A stretch of 64,000 bases of DNA from Bacteroidaceae bacterium (GTDB lineage: Bacteria; Bacteroidota; Bacteroidia; Bacteroidales; Bacteroidaceae). The stretch covers positions 1 through 64,000 of the forward strand of contig JAFTUK010000001.1 of the NCBI GenBank assembly GCA_017466325.1, read 5' to 3'. Below are positions 1 through 7,477 of this stretch, one piece after another. The stretch's first letter is position 1. Each line of letters opens with the position of its first letter. The translations under genes and the position numbers were made by a program. The notes beneath the pieces are model-generated. The model was not told the DNA's origin, made no database searches, and saw only the letters and a list, made by a program, of their open reading frames with translations.

Positions 1-1499
1 CCGCCGTTCATGAACTTCTCTGCTGTCCATATCTGGCCGTTTACCTGGGGCTGGAGGTTCACGTTGAACACCAATGGGCTGATGATGTCCATATTGATGT
101 TTACGTCCTGCAGGGAGTCAACGGTCTCGTAACCCTTGCCGGTGGCAAAAGTCTTTCTTGCACCGAAGATGTCCATTGTCTCGCCCTTTGTGGCGGTGAG
201 GTTCACTTTGTCCATTCTGGGATAGGTGCTTACGTATTTGTAGTATGGCTTCATCTGCTCGGTAGCGTTTTCCCAAGCTATATCTGTGGGAACAATCATA
301 ACATAAGCAGAGTCCGTTGCAGCAATATCGGCATTGAACATCTTCATATCGTTCATCCAAGCATCATCTGCATCCAGTTCTGTGGGGTTATATGCTGAAT
401 GGCGGGACATCATATTGTCCTCTACAATAGGAGAGGTAAAGATGGGATAACCCTTTTCATCGAGCAAGCACTCCAACTGTGCGCCTTCCTTAAGGGTTAG
501 TGTGTCCCTCTGCACAATATAATCGCGGAGAGTCTTGGCACTGGCTTCATACTTGATGTATTCGTATATGGTTTGCTCGTAGGTATTACCTTTCTCTATC
601 ACATGCAGCACACCATTGTAGGCAGGAATATCTTCTTCGGCAATTTTCGCACCATGGAAAGTTCCTTTGTCATAATCAAAGATAGCGGTTCTACCGTTTA
701 TCAGGCTTATCTTGTCCTGACCGGATGCGCCCATTGGCTTACTTAACAGAGACATGTGATTACCTATCAACTGTTGCTGCAACAAATACCTGTTGCTTTC
801 TGCCAACGCATTTAGCCTTGTCCATTCCTCTTCAGTAAAGGCATCATTAGCCGGAGCCCAAATGGTCATGTGGGTATTGGCCATCAACACATCCTTGAAG
901 GTGTAGAAGACCTCACCACCCATGAAAGAACCTGCTGGCAAGCCATCCGCCCAATAATAGGGTGTCTTGCCGACCAATTCACAGAACTTGCTCAAATCCT
1001 TACGTCCCTCCAACAGATCCCACAAACTCTTGGTCGTAGATTTCAAGGTGGTGAACGTCTTTACGGGACCATAACACACCATAGAACCAACTTTCAGATA
1101 AGGACGATAATAATAGAGTGTTGAAGCACTGAGACCTGTTAGGGTAACCTCCCATCTACCATCTGCCAGCGGGCCATATTTCATAGTGTTATCGTCAACA
1201 GAAGGTTCTTCTGCCGTAGGAGAATAACATACGCCCATCTCACTATCCGTGACATTTGCAGGAAATTGACCGGAAATAGAAACAGAGTACGATGCTATCA
1301 TGGCATTTCCCGTCAAAGACAATGGAGAACCAGTGACAAAGTTAGCAACATCATTGGAATGAGGGAAACTTATGCTGTCTATATCCGAAATATTACGGAC
1401 AGCAATAACTCCATCTTTCCACTCATAAAAATACTGACTCTGCGCCATAGCCAACACTGGCATGACACACAGGACTAATTGTGTAAAGAATTTCTTCAT
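1..1499 (-). CDS. Secreted fasciclin (FAS1) domain protein, 3' end beyond window
   Basis: The frame is open from its ATG at 1499 to the window edge (499 codons), so the C-terminus is missing. Residues 1-19 are a type I signal peptide with cleavage after AMA. Residues about 63-150 read as an Fn3-like beta-sandwich. A FAS1 domain spans about 158-303, with the H1 motif TIWAPANDAF (212-221) and the H2 motif NGVLHVI (295-301). A second, weaker FAS1 unit begins near LRDYI (324) with VMIVPTDIAW at 400-409. FAS1 proteins are surface or adhesive proteins; the ligand is not evident here. The gene has its own promoter about 300 nt upstream and a highly structured leader between, so control at RNA level is likely. 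Domain identity is fairly sure; exact role is unknown. Confidence 0.8.
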   Translation of the reverse strand, partial: MKKFFTQLVLCVMPVLAMAQSQYFYEWKDGVIAVRNISDIDSISFPHSNDVANFVTGSPLSLTGNAMIASYSVSISGQFPANVTDSEMGVCYSPTAEEPSVDDNTMKYGPLADGRWEVTLTGLSASTLYYYRPYLKVGSMVCYGPVKTFTTLKSTTKSLWDLLEGRKDLSKFCELVGKTPYYWADGLPAGSFMGGEVFYTFKDVLMANTHMTIWAPANDAFTEEEWTRLNALAESNRYLLQQQLIGNHMSLLSKPMGASGQDKISLINGRTAIFDYDKGTFHGAKIAEEDIPAYNGVLHVIEKGNTYEQTIYEYIKYEASAKTLRDYIVQRDTLTLKEGAQLECLLDEKGYPIFTSPIVEDNMMSRHSAYNPTELDADDAWMNDMKMFNADIAATDSAYVMIVPTDIAWENATEQMKPYYKYVSTYPRMDKVNLTATKGETMDIFGARKTFATGKGYETVDSLQDVNINMDIISPLVFNVNLQPQVNGQIWTAEKFMNG

Positions 1500-1552
1500 A
1501 TTAAAGTATGATTTGATTGATTGTGCTTTTCTCTATAATATAAAAGCGAAGC

Positions 1553-1730
1553 GGTATCCTAAGTCCCTCGGGCACAAAAAGAGCGTAGATGTCATCTTTT
1601 GAATGCCCTTGTCTGTTGAGGTCTTAGGATACCCGATAATACAAAGGATAAGATGCACCTACGCTATGCGCAGGCATCTGCAATCTTATTCCAATCGTAT
1701 TATCTTGAAAGTTCCTAAGTTTCAACAGAC
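1553..1730 (-). ncRNA. Structured leader RNA or small RNA upstream of the FAS1 gene
   Basis: Read on the minus strand, 1730-1611 folds as one long hairpin: 1722-1730 pairs with 1611-1619 (9 bp), 1714-1719 with 1623-1628 (6 bp), 1697-1704 with 1635-1642 (8 bp), and 1683-1689 with 1648-1654 (7 bp) under a GC-rich apical stem. The segment 1623-1633 is also perfectly complementary over 11 bp to 1553-1563, and that pairing is followed by a U-rich stretch (gcttcgctttt). The two pairings share 1623-1628 and exclude each other. This resembles an attenuator or riboswitch, or a small RNA ending in its own terminator. I do not recognise the family. Confidence 0.5.
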
Positions 1731-1804
1731 GATATAGAATAATAGCAAACGCTAATATCTCCGATAAGAGGCCATAGCCCGACACTTCGGGCATACAACC
1801 GATG

Positions 1805-1835
1805 CAAAAGTAACGAATATATTTAACAACACAAA
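1805..1835 (-). promoter_or_regulatory. Bacteroidetes-type promoter for the FAS1 leader/gene
   Basis: On the minus strand TACTTTTG (1805-1812) fits the -7 consensus TAnnTTTG, and TTTG (1832-1835) lies 19 nt upstream as the -33 box. Transcription would start near 1798, placing the whole structured segment 1553-1730 in a 5' leader of about 300 nt. Confidence 0.6.
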
Positions 1836-2074
1836 ACAAAATGGAACAAAAATTTAAAAAAAGAATGACACGCCACATATAAACGGAACATGGGGGCTAT
1901 GGAATAGAGGAGAATGAAAAGCAAAGCGCATTTGATAAGCAACAACTCATTATATCCGTTAAGGTACTATATCGACTCTTTCCAATCTGTTGCTAATGTA
2001 TAAAGTTAAAGTACACTAATATAAAGCATTAGGACAAGGAAGGAAAAGGGTGAAATATACGTTTCTAAATATGT

Positions 2075-2154
2075 ACCCAATATTGAGTACAATTGTACAT
2101 AATGTTTAGTATAATACTCCTGAGTGTTGCGTACAATACTCCGCAATATTGGGT
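2075..2154. repeat. Inverted repeat in AT-rich intergenic region
   Basis: ACCCAATATTG (2075-2085) and CAATATTGGGT (2144-2154) form a perfect 11-bp inverted repeat. The loop carries short similar words (gagtacaattgtac, agtataatactcc, gtacaatactcc). Nothing coding is convincing between 1836 and 2373; the region is AT-rich and otherwise holds a degenerate REP half at 2338. Confidence 0.5.
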
Positions 2155-2337
2155 CTATTGAATACAAAACGTTCCTTCTGCTTATTATTCCCATTCTTTC
2201 GGGGAATACCAAGGGTACAAGAATGTTTTATTGGGGATGGGGAAAGGAAAACGGGAGCAGTCCTCTTTAGTCCTGACCAATATATGGCACACCCACCTTC
2301 CTACTCTAACTGAGGGGAGGAAAGTGGATGAGTTTGC

Positions 2338-2352
2338 GGACACGGCCGTGTC
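2338..2352. repeat. Degenerate REP palindrome
   Basis: GGACACGGCCGTGTC is a shortened version of the 20-bp palindrome GGACACGGCATGCCGTGTCC that recurs in this window. It lies just past the stop codon of the TlpA-like gene and has no partner arm nearby. Confidence 0.5.
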
Positions 2353-2373
2353 AACGCAAGGGGAATATGGCGG

Positions 2374-3519
2374 CTACTTCGTCATCAGCGAATCCACGTA
2401 GGTATAGAACTCGGGGGACTCGCCGATGATGCTTTTGAGGATACGGCCTTCGGGATCAAGGACAATCTTCGTGGGATAACCTTTTATGGCATAGCGGGAT
2501 GTCACATCTGCATCGCCGGAGCCATTAAGAAGGTTGGTCCAGGGCAGGGCATGGTCGGCAACGCCCTTCTTCCACACCTCTTCGGTGTCGCGGCAGGAAA
2601 TGCCTACGACCTCCAGGCGGTTGTTGTACTTGGCATACATCTTCTTAATTTCGGGTATGCCCTTGATGCACCATCCGCACCATGTGCCCCAGAAGTCAAG
2701 AACCACATACTTGCCACGGAATGATGAGAGACTGACGGGCTTGCCTTCCACATTGTTCAAAGTGAAGTCGGGGGCAGGCATGCCGTCGGCAACCGACTTC
2801 TCGGCTTCCTTCTGCTTCAGCAGTGCCTCATAGTCGGCCACGAGTTCGGCATATACACCGCTCAGGGCTCCGGTGCGGACACCCTCGCTGAACTTCTCGA
2901 GACAATCATGATGCTCCTCCAGGTCGGCATACATATAAAAGGCATAGAGTCCGGCATCAGAATCCGGATGATCTGCCACGTAGCCCGTCACGAAGTTCTG
3001 GATGCTGTCCCTGCAAGCCTCGGAGACAGCCTTGAGGGAGTCGCGCTCGGCCTTCGGCTTGCTCGTTTCGTAGGATGAAAGGGCCGCCAGACCTGCCTTG
3101 TCTATCATGGGCTTGACATACGAGGAGAGAATGGCAAGTTCATCGTAGAACGGAGCATTGCCCGTAATGACATGGTCATAGAAATCTCCCTCCACCCTGA
3201 CTTCTGCACCTGGCATCACCGGCACATTGATGCCCTTCATGGTCATGGCCTCTATGCTGCCGTCGGGATAGCGGCGGGGCACCTTATATATAATATAGGA
3301 CTGAGGTTCCCCGGCCGTGATGGGGATAAACAGGTTCCCGTCGGGAATGGCAAAGGTGTCGATCTCAGATTCGCGCAAACCAGCAGTAATCTTGGACTTG
3401 AAGATCGCAACGGAATCTCCCGGTTCCATACCGGTGAGTGCAAGTGTCAGGCCGGACTGCTGCTCAGAGCATCCGACAAGAAGTGCAGAAAGAACTGCAA
3501 GGAAAAGTGTACGTTTCAT
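2374..3519 (-). CDS. TlpA-like thiol:disulfide oxidoreductase lipoprotein with N-terminal DUF4369-type region
   Basis: This 381-aa protein starts with a lipoprotein signal (MKRTLFLAVLSALLVGC), which puts it in the outer or inner membrane facing the periplasm. The N-terminal half looks like DUF4369, common in Bacteroidetes TlpA proteins. The C-terminal 140 residues are a thioredoxin fold of the AhpC/TSA-TlpA type with the active site WCGWC. It likely keeps periplasmic thiols reduced or supports a redox step, with partner unknown. The frame stays open 18 codons further upstream, but that extension is encoded by a REP palindrome and has no signal peptide, so the ATG at 3519 is the start. Confidence 0.85.
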   Translation of the reverse strand: MKRTLFLAVLSALLVGCSEQQSGLTLALTGMEPGDSVAIFKSKITAGLRESEIDTFAIPDGNLFIPITAGEPQSYIIYKVPRRYPDGSIEAMTMKGINVPVMPGAEVRVEGDFYDHVITGNAPFYDELAILSSYVKPMIDKAGLAALSSYETSKPKAERDSLKAVSEACRDSIQNFVTGYVADHPDSDAGLYAFYMYADLEEHHDCLEKFSEGVRTGALSGVYAELVADYEALLKQKEAEKSVADGMPAPDFTLNNVEGKPVSLSSFRGKYVVLDFWGTWCGWCIKGIPEIKKMYAKYNNRLEVVGISCRDTEEVWKKGVADHALPWTNLLNGSGDADVTSRYAIKGYPTKIVLDPEGRILKSIIGESPEFYTYVDSLMTK

Positions 3520-3540
3520 TTTATGTTGTTTAGACTGTAG

Positions 3541-3646
3541 GGACACGGCATGCCGTGTCCGTTGGTTTTGCAAGTAAGGACTCGGGGCTCCGAGTCCGCA
3601 TGACAGTTATTTGTGCCTCTGATTTCGGACACGGCATGCCGTGTCC
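3541..3646. repeat. REPIN A: inverted pair of REP palindromes plus a variant between
   Basis: Two exact copies of GGACACGGCATGCCGTGTCC lie at 3541-3560 and 3627-3646. The left copy is preceded by TGTAG and the right one followed by CTACCA, so the whole unit is an inverted doublet. Between them sits a related palindrome, GGACTCGGGGCTCCGAGTCC (3578-3597), in which compensatory changes keep the stem. The unit lies directly upstream of the TlpA-like gene. Confidence 0.85.
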
Positions 3647-3659
3647 CTACCATGCACCG

Positions 3660-4046
3660 CTCCCTGCGTCGGTTCCGCTTTTGTTACATCTCTGCGTCCT
3701 CTGTCGCGCGTAGCGAGCGACTAATCCAGCGACAGCGTAGTTTGCTTTGGCACTCTGCGTCCTCTGCGCTCTCTGCGTGAGGTTTGTTTGAGAGCGGTTA
3801 TGAGTTTTTTTGCACGCAGATTACGCCGAGAGCGCCGAGTTTTTTATTTTCTTTAGCGTATAACGCTGGCGCTGGAGGGGTCGCAAACTTCGTTACGACG
3901 AGAGAGCGCAGAGGCGAGAGCGATTAGATTTCCGTTTTAATCCCGCTTTGCGGTCTTGAATCTGCTCCCGCTCGGCAATTCAAACAAGTTTGATGGCTCT
4001 CGCTTACTCGCAGATTTCCGTTTTCCGTTTTCACATTTCCGTTCCA
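3660..4046. repeat. Dispersed low-complexity repeats in a gene-free stretch
   Basis: No gene is supported here. The stretch holds repeated words of the ctctgcgtcctctgcg type (3690-3780), a piece of the cacgcagattacgc element also seen near 61.6-62.4 kb (3812-3830), and a block at about 3930-4040 (ttaatcccgcttTgcggtct ... tttccgttttcacatttccg) that recurs at 6100-6212. Both copies of the last block abut the 3' end of a minus-strand gene. Confidence 0.6.
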
Positions 4047-5135
4047 TTACGTTCCATACACCACCTCGTTCATCAGCACATCGTGGGGTTCGGAGGGGAG
4101 GTGATCCAACAACTGGAAGGGGAAGCAGATACCCATCTTGTAGGCGTTGGGCAGAAGGGGAAGCAAGCGGTCGTAATAGCCCTTGCCACGACCAAGGCGC
4201 ACGCCATGGCGGTCGAAAGCCACTCCGGGGATGACGGCAAGGTCTATGGAGGGATAGGACTCGGGGAGGAAGACTTCTCCCGTAGGTTCCATGATGCCGT
4301 ATGCACCTGGTAGCAGAGAACCGGGGGTGTATATGCGTAGTTCCAGGTCGTCGCCCACCACCTTGGGCAAAAGCACACGCTTGCCCGTCTGCAGGGCATT
4401 GTCAAGAAGCAGGGATGTGTCCACCTCGTCGGGCAAGGGATGATAGAGCAGCACCGTGCCGGCAGCACGCCACAGGCCGTCGGACATGAGGCGGGAGCAT
4501 GCCTCGTTGCTCTTCTCCTTAATCCACTGGGCAGAACGGGCGGTCTTCAGGCCCTTGATCCACTGCCTCAGTTCTGCCTTCTGCATCTGCGACAGACGTG
4601 CGGCAAGACTGTACTCGCATCCGCAAAAGACCTGATTGTAGAAACCATGCTCACGGAGGAGTTCGTTGCGGCGTTGTTGCAGGCCTCCCTTGCGCCAGTT
4701 GCGGTCGTCAAACTGCACTCCACCTACTTGCGAGGCTGCCCAATGGCCTGCCTCGGCAATCTGGTCGAGACGCTTCCATCGGCTGCTGGCCAAGGTGGTG
4801 GTGAATGTTGCCTGTCCCATATCCTTGCAACGGCGGGCGGCAGAAAGCAGGCGCATGCGGAAACATTCCAGGCAACGGCTACCGCGCTCAGGTTCGGCCT
4901 CGTGTCCGTGGATGGCACAGGACCATGCCGCATGGTCATAGTCGTCGTCCACTATCTCAAGTCCCAATTCCGCGGCATAACGTGTGCACTCGTTCTTGCG
5001 GATGAGATATTCTTCCTCGGGAAAGATGTTGGGATTGCAATAATAAAGTACAGGACGGATGCCGTTTTGCAACATCCACTCTATGATAGCGCTGGAACAT
5101 GGGGCGCAACAGCAGTGCAGAAGAACCTCGGTCAT
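4047..5135 (-). CDS. queH: Fusion: epoxyqueuosine reductase QueH + 5-formyltetrahydrofolate cyclo-ligase
   Basis: This 362-aa protein has two enzymes in one frame. Residues 1-180 match QueH (DUF208), the non-cobalamin enzyme that reduces epoxyqueuosine to queuosine in tRNA: HCCCAPC (Cys8-10, Cys13), RCLEC (Cys88, Cys91) and CGC (171-173) are the expected metal-cluster cysteines. Residues about 184-362 match 5-formyl-THF cyclo-ligase, with the ATP/folate motif GVAFDRHGVRLGRGKGYYD near 304-322. The cyclo-ligase returns 5-formyl-THF to 5,10-methenyl-THF. No stop or internal restart separates the halves. Each domain is near its family's normal length, so both may be active. The two reactions share no obvious substrate, so the fusion may only co-regulate them. 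Confidence 0.88.
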   Translation of the reverse strand: MTEVLLHCCCAPCSSAIIEWMLQNGIRPVLYYCNPNIFPEEEYLIRKNECTRYAAELGLEIVDDDYDHAAWSCAIHGHEAEPERGSRCLECFRMRLLSAARRCKDMGQATFTTTLASSRWKRLDQIAEAGHWAASQVGGVQFDDRNWRKGGLQQRRNELLREHGFYNQVFCGCEYSLAARLSQMQKAELRQWIKGLKTARSAQWIKEKSNEACSRLMSDGLWRAAGTVLLYHPLPDEVDTSLLLDNALQTGKRVLLPKVVGDDLELRIYTPGSLLPGAYGIMEPTGEVFLPESYPSIDLAVIPGVAFDRHGVRLGRGKGYYDRLLPLLPNAYKMGICFPFQLLDHLPSEPHDVLMNEVVYGT

Positions 5136-5144
5136 GGGGGGTAG

Positions 5145-5205
5145 GTTGAAGGTTTAAAGTTTAAAGTTTAAGGTTGAAAGTTAGAACGTTGGGTACTAAG
5201 TGTAA
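5145..5205. repeat. AAAGTTTAAGGTT-type simple repeat
   Basis: Short repeated words (gtttaaagtttaaagtttaaggttgaaag) resemble those at 32831-32886 and lie between the queH fusion and REPIN B. No function is visible. Confidence 0.4.
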
Positions 5206-5215
5206 ATTCTTGTAG

Positions 5216-5278
5216 GGACACGGCATGCCGTGTCCGACGGTTGTCGGTTTATTTTTTGCGGACACGGCTGCCGTGTCC
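5216..5278. repeat. REPIN B: inverted REP doublet downstream of the RAYT gene
   Basis: An exact REP palindrome at 5216-5235 is preceded by TGTAG. A 19-nt variant at 5260-5278 (GGACACGGCTGCCGTGTCC) is followed by CTACCA. The 24-nt spacer makes a compact hairpin-forming unit, 25 bp past the stop codon of the RAYT. Confidence 0.85.
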
Positions 5279-5302
5279 CTACCATGTGCATACATCGTTA
5301 AT

Positions 5303-5854
5303 TCAGTCCTCTATACGATAGAAGCAATCCTTCTCCCAGTTAGCCACATTATTATCTATATATAATGAGATGTTATTTCCATCCTCTACTCCTCGAATAG
5401 CATGATCATGATAACGAGGTTGCCATACTGCACCGGACATCATGGTGTGAGCATATCTGCTGACGGCTGACTTGAGACTGCCGACAAATGTTGATAACAG
5501 AGGCAACCGCTCGCATCGTATTCTGTTTTCAGCACACTGCTCCCTTGTAGGGACACGGCATGCCGTGTCCGCCTCATTACCAAGCGCATCCTTTTGCCTT
5601 ATATCAACAATAGCATGAAAATGATTGGGCATTATCACATATTGTATCACCTCTACATTCGCCTGATGCAAGGACACATTCCTTAAGCATGTGTCAAGGT
5701 ACTCTCCCAGCCTGGACAAGGCCATAACACCATCACGCACCTTCCCCAGTATCTGCCTGTGACCATGGGTACAGACAGTAATGAAGTACATCCCTTCATT
5801 GTATTCCAACCAGTGAGCCCGTGGAGATTTGCGTTTGGGGAATGAGGTATTCAT
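5303..5854 (-). CDS. REP-associated tyrosine transposase (RAYT), Y1/HUH family
   Basis: This 183-aa protein belongs to the IS200-like Y1 transposase superfamily and resembles TnpA-REP. The HUH motif is H78-F79-H80 in VIMPNHFHAIV. The WQPRYHDHAIR block (144-154) and the C-terminal helix with the probable nucleophile Tyr165 (SLYIDNN) are typical. RAYTs are single-copy, non-jumping relatives of transposases that mobilise REP palindromes by single-strand nicking. The gene is flanked by REPIN B and a REP at 5901, and carries a REP copy inside its own frame (residues 95-102) between the HUH block and the tyrosine helix. ATG at 5854 fits the family start; the frame extends upstream only through REP-derived sequence. 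Confidence 0.85.
   Translation of the reverse strand: MNTSFPKRKSPRAHWLEYNEGMYFITVCTHGHRQILGKVRDGVMALSRLGEYLDTCLRNVSLHQANVEVIQYVIMPNHFHAIVDIRQKDALGNEADTACRVPTREQCAENRIRCERLPLLSTFVGSLKSAVSRYAHTMMSGAVWQPRYHDHAIRGVEDGNNISLYIDNNVANWEKDCFYRIED
5551..5570. repeat. REP palindrome inside the RAYT coding sequence
   Basis: An exact GGACACGGCATGCCGTGTCC, preceded by TGTAG, encodes ADTACRVP (residues 95-102) of the transposase without breaking the frame. It lies in the variable linker between the HUH motif and the C-terminal helix. Its orientation is that of a left REPIN arm; the nearest right arm is at 5901. Confidence 0.9.
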
Positions 5855-5900
5855 TTGGGGAATGAGGTTAAAGGTGTGTTCAATGAAACATCGGTTTTGC

Positions 5901-5920
5901 GGACACGGCATGCCGTGTCC
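5901..5920. repeat. REP palindrome upstream of the RAYT gene
   Basis: An exact 20-bp REP followed by CTAC (right-arm orientation), 47 bp upstream of the RAYT start codon. It could form a very wide doublet with the copy at 5551 or be a single arm. Confidence 0.85.
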
Positions 5921-6197
5921 CTACTCTGCTTCTGCCCTTGTTTAATCACAATTATAGTTTTGCGTTTTCCGCTTCATCAGACCCCCTCCCCTTCGGGACT
6001 CCCCCTGTCTCAGGGGGAGAAAGTGGGTAATAACGACCCTCTTTGTCCCTATGAGTTAGAGAGACAGAAGAGCGAAGTGACGGGGGGGGATGTTAGTTTT
6101 CCGTTTTAATCCCGCTTCGCGGTCTTTTCCTCCTTGTTGCTCGGCATAATCAAAATAAGTTTTGCTTCTGCTCTCGCTTCCTGCGTCGGTTCCGTTT
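5921..6197. repeat. Gene-free stretch with two dispersed repeat families
   Basis: No gene is supported. At about 5978-6025 is a C-rich/G-rich inverted block (ccccttcgggactcccc ... cagggggagaaag) also seen near 41832-41877. At 6100-6197 lies the block shared with 3930-4040, ending at the rsmF stop codon. Confidence 0.55.
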
Positions 6198-7448
6198 TCA
6201 CATTTCCGTTTCCCAAAGGCTCCAACGCTTGGTGTAGGTGGTCCTTATCCTCCATGCTTCGGGGTAGAGGTTGTTGATTCTGTTGCCTACGCCCCTGCCG
6301 GGACCGAGGGGGAAGCCCATATAGGACAATGTGACAGGACCCTTGGGGGCTTCCACACGTATGGCCTCGCGGCGGAGATAGCGGAGGGCATCATCGTAGG
6401 AGAGTTCTATCTGGGGACCCTCGCAGAGGAATGCCTGCGGCATGACCCGGAGGGTGCTGTTGGCCTTGCGTCTGATGGCATCATGATGGCGTGCCACGTC
6501 CTGGGCGGTGCGCTCATCGGCATCGGCCGAATCTGGCAAGACAGACTTGCGGATAGCGGCACAATAGAAGCCTTCACCGCGGTCGCGCCCTGGCAGGAAA
6601 TGGCGCTCTTCAAGGAGTTCGGCACCAAGGCCGTCACATATCCAACGGGCATTGTCCTCGTCCTCAAAGCGATTGAAGGTACAGGTACTGTAGACAAGCA
6701 GTCCGCCGGGTTTCAGGGCATGCCATATATCGCGAAGGATACCACGCTGGCGCTCCACACACATCATCACATTGTCCATGCTCCATTCGGCCACGGCCTG
6801 TTCGTCCTTACGGAACATGCCTTCGCCAGAGCAGGGGACATCGGTGACAATCAAGTCGAAGCAGTTGGAGAAAGCGCCGAAGTCGGCAGGATAGTTGTTG
6901 GTAACGATACTTTCCACGGGATATGCGCCCACGGGCATGCGTGTCCACTTCTGCATGTTCTCGGCAAGGACATTGGCACGCTTGGGCATGGGTTCGTTGC
7001 TGAGGAGAAGGGAACCTTCGGGGAGCAGACCTGCCAACAGAGTACTCTTGCCTCCGGGAGCGGCACAGAGATCCAAGGCGGTGCAGGGATAGGAGGGACC
7101 GTAATCCTTCAGCAATTTTGCAACGTACATAGACGACGCCTCCTGTACATAATAGGCTCCGGCATGCAGGAGAGGGTCGAAAGTAAAGGGAGGGCGCTCT
7201 GCCAGATAGTAGGCATCGGGGCACCAGGGGACTGGAGCCCCCCCCACCCCGCATGGTTGCCCCTGCACTCCCCCTCCCTCACAGGGAGGGCTGGGGTGGG
7301 TCCCCAAAATAGCAGCAATCTTCCGTCTGTTCAGGCGAACAGACACTTCAGGCTCGGTATCGAGCAAAGCATCGCACAGAGTTCCGGCATCACTATCGCC
7401 ATAATGTTCCCTCATCAGGGCTATGAAATCCTTGGGTAGTTCCTGCAT
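6198..7448 (-). CDS. rsmF: rRNA (cytosine-C5) methyltransferase, RsmF/NOL1-NOP2-Sun family
   Basis: This 416-aa S-adenosylmethionine-dependent enzyme likely makes m5C in 16S rRNA. The SAM-binding motif is seen in CAAPGGKSTLLAGLL, and the two catalytic cysteines are in DVPCSGEGMFRK and VYSTCTFN, as in RsmF. The C-terminal third matches the PUA-like tail of the long RsmF type. A linker of about 20 residues (GTHPSPPCEGG...VGGAP, coded near 7243-7305) is encoded by a dispersed GC-rich repeat and looks like an in-frame insertion. The frame extends 21 codons upstream through a REP palindrome, so ATG at 7448 is preferred. Which cytosine is modified is inferred from family only. Confidence 0.87.
   Translation of the reverse strand: MQELPKDFIALMREHYGDSDAGTLCDALLDTEPEVSVRLNRRKIAAILGTHPSPPCEGGGVQGQPCGVGGAPVPWCPDAYYLAERPPFTFDPLLHAGAYYVQEASSMYVAKLLKDYGPSYPCTALDLCAAPGGKSTLLAGLLPEGSLLLSNEPMPKRANVLAENMQKWTRMPVGAYPVESIVTNNYPADFGAFSNCFDLIVTDVPCSGEGMFRKDEQAVAEWSMDNVMMCVERQRGILRDIWHALKPGGLLVYSTCTFNRFEDEDNARWICDGLGAELLEERHFLPGRDRGEGFYCAAIRKSVLPDSADADERTAQDVARHHDAIRRKANSTLRVMPQAFLCEGPQIELSYDDALRYLRREAIRVEAPKGPVTLSYMGFPLGPGRGVGNRINNLYPEAWRIRTTYTKRWSLWETEM
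7266..7304. repeat. GC-rich dispersed repeat inserted in rsmF
   Basis: The block (cactccccctccctcaca then gggagggctggggtgggt) matches copies at 29825-29861 and about 32737-32770. Its palindromic core is CCCTCCC...GGGAGGG. Here it is translated in frame as part of the RsmF linker. Confidence 0.65.
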
Positions 7449-7477
7449 CGGGTCAAGGTTAATACTGTACTTTGTAG

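Noticed and set aside
1553-1730. Leader RNA as 6S RNA, RNase P RNA, SRP RNA or tmRNA
   Set aside because: None of the conserved words of RNase P, SRP or tmRNA is present, and the nested pairing is unlike the long open bubble of 6S RNA; 6S cannot be fully excluded without a covariance search.
2006-2212. Short frame in the AT-rich gap before the FAS1 leader
   Set aside because: Covers an inverted repeat, lacks any promoter or homology and has atypical composition.
5303-5920. RAYT plus flanking palindromes as an active IS200/IS605 insertion sequence
   Set aside because: There is no TnpB partner or clear left and right IS ends; the protein has RAYT-type motifs and the palindromes are dispersed doublets rather than element ends.
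6162-7439. 425-codon open frame on the plus strand
   Set aside because: Antisense to rsmF, which has both catalytic cysteine motifs.
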